Below are positions 32,948 to 33,158 of a stretch of DNA of 33,158 nt, piece by piece. The DNA is from an uncultured Bacilli bacterium (GTDB lineage: Bacteria; Bacillota_I; Bacilli_A; RF39; UBA660): assembly GCA_910584085.1 (NCBI GenBank), contig CAJTZY010000001.1, positions 1 through 33,158 on the forward strand, read 5' to 3'. The notes beneath the pieces were generated by a model. The model was not told the DNA's origin. It saw only the letters and a list, made by a program, of their open reading frames with translations, and ran no database searches. The position numbers and the translations under genes were made by a program. Position 1 is the stretch's first letter, and every line of letters begins with the position of its first letter.

Positions 32948-33158
32948 TTAGTCGATTGGAGTTACAGTAACACTTGCATTAGTTCCAGGTGCTCCAGTTG
33001 TAACACTTCCGACTGTAAATGTAGGTGCAAGACCTGTATCTCCAATTGGTCCAGTAGGTCCAGTAGCCCCAGTTAATCCTTGAGGTCCAGTAGGTCCAGT
33101 AGATCCAGTTAATCCTTGAGGTCCAGTAGGTCCAGTGGCTCCAGTTAATCCTTGAGGT
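32948..33158 (-). CDS. collagen-like repeat protein, partial at window edge
   Basis: The C-terminal 69 codons of a second collagen-like gene. Units GLTGATGPTGPQ run to about 33050, then a non-collagen tail (TGLAPTFTVGSVTTGAPGTN, then ASVTVTPID) very similar to that of the neighbour. The 5' part lies outside the window. Confidence 0.85.
   Translation of the reverse strand, partial: PQGLTGATGPTGPQGLTGSTGPTGPQGLTGATGPTGPIGDTGLAPTFTVGSVTTGAPGTNASVTVTPID

Noticed and set aside
32570..33158. CRISPR-like array
   Set aside because: The 36-bp repeats are contiguous without spacers and encode collagen triplets in an open frame.
1..33158. tRNA or rRNA genes
   Set aside because: No cloverleaf with conserved T-loop (GGTTCGANTCC-like) or rRNA-like stretch was noticed by eye.

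Overview
The window is very AT-rich DNA with Bacillota-type features: AGGAGG-class ribosome binding sites, sigma-A-like promoters, many Rho-independent terminators, an infC-rpmI-rplT operon and collagen-like surface proteins. TGA acts as a stop (for example at 15658-15660), so code 11 fits. A gut-associated low-GC Bacillota (Bacilli or Clostridia) is likely; I cannot name the genus.

Left flank (1-11105). A BspA-type leucine-rich-repeat gene is broken by one in-frame TAA. The translation operon infC-rpmI-rplT follows. It has a consensus promoter, an attenuator-like leader, a probable AUC start for infC and an L20 with a C-terminal Rho_N/SAP-like extension. Next come an unrecognised 534-residue protein, gene debris, a small membrane protein, an orphan D12-class adenine methylase, a NatAB-like ABC exporter on the minus strand, a stand-alone HTH protein and an unknown protein.

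Mobile element (11106-24164). A large-serine-recombinase element of about 13,057 bp sits inside an ABC importer permease gene. The 3' end of that gene is at 10922-11105 and its 5' part at 24165-24776, both on the minus strand. Keeping the permease frame places the crossover at a GG dinucleotide (CC on the + strand). The two element ends, when joined, form an inverted-repeat attP. Cargo: zinc-ribbon protein, HTH/DUF6017-like replication protein, Nudix hydrolase, unknown protein, HhH-GPD Fe-S DNA glycosylase, AbiEi/AbiEii with a 19-bp palindromic operator, HAD phosphatase, EEP-family nuclease/phosphatase, alpha/beta hydrolase, Fe-S uracil-DNA-glycosylase-like protein, SDR and a DUF2000 protein. 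A 0.9-kb structured, terminator-rich leader, two small genes and the recombinase complete it. The recombinase appears to start with AUU and the gene before its small neighbour with AUA. No relaxase or conjugation gene was found, so the element is better described as an integrative, perhaps mobilizable, island.

Right flank (24165-33158). The ATPase of the interrupted importer is followed by a two-gene cassette: an M20/M42-like metallopeptidase and a 1114-residue repeat protein. The cassette lies between two direct copies of the ATPase 5' region, the second decayed. Beyond it, on the minus strand, are a glycosyltransferase with helical repeats and three collagen-like proteins, the last running off the window.

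Combined view: the flanks are a variable chromosomal region into which at least two insertions have gone. The element carries a toxin-antitoxin module and an unusual concentration of DNA-base-repair-type enzymes (Nudix, HhH-GPD glycosylase, UDG-like glycosylase, EEP nuclease). All function calls rest on motif reading only; no database search was done.
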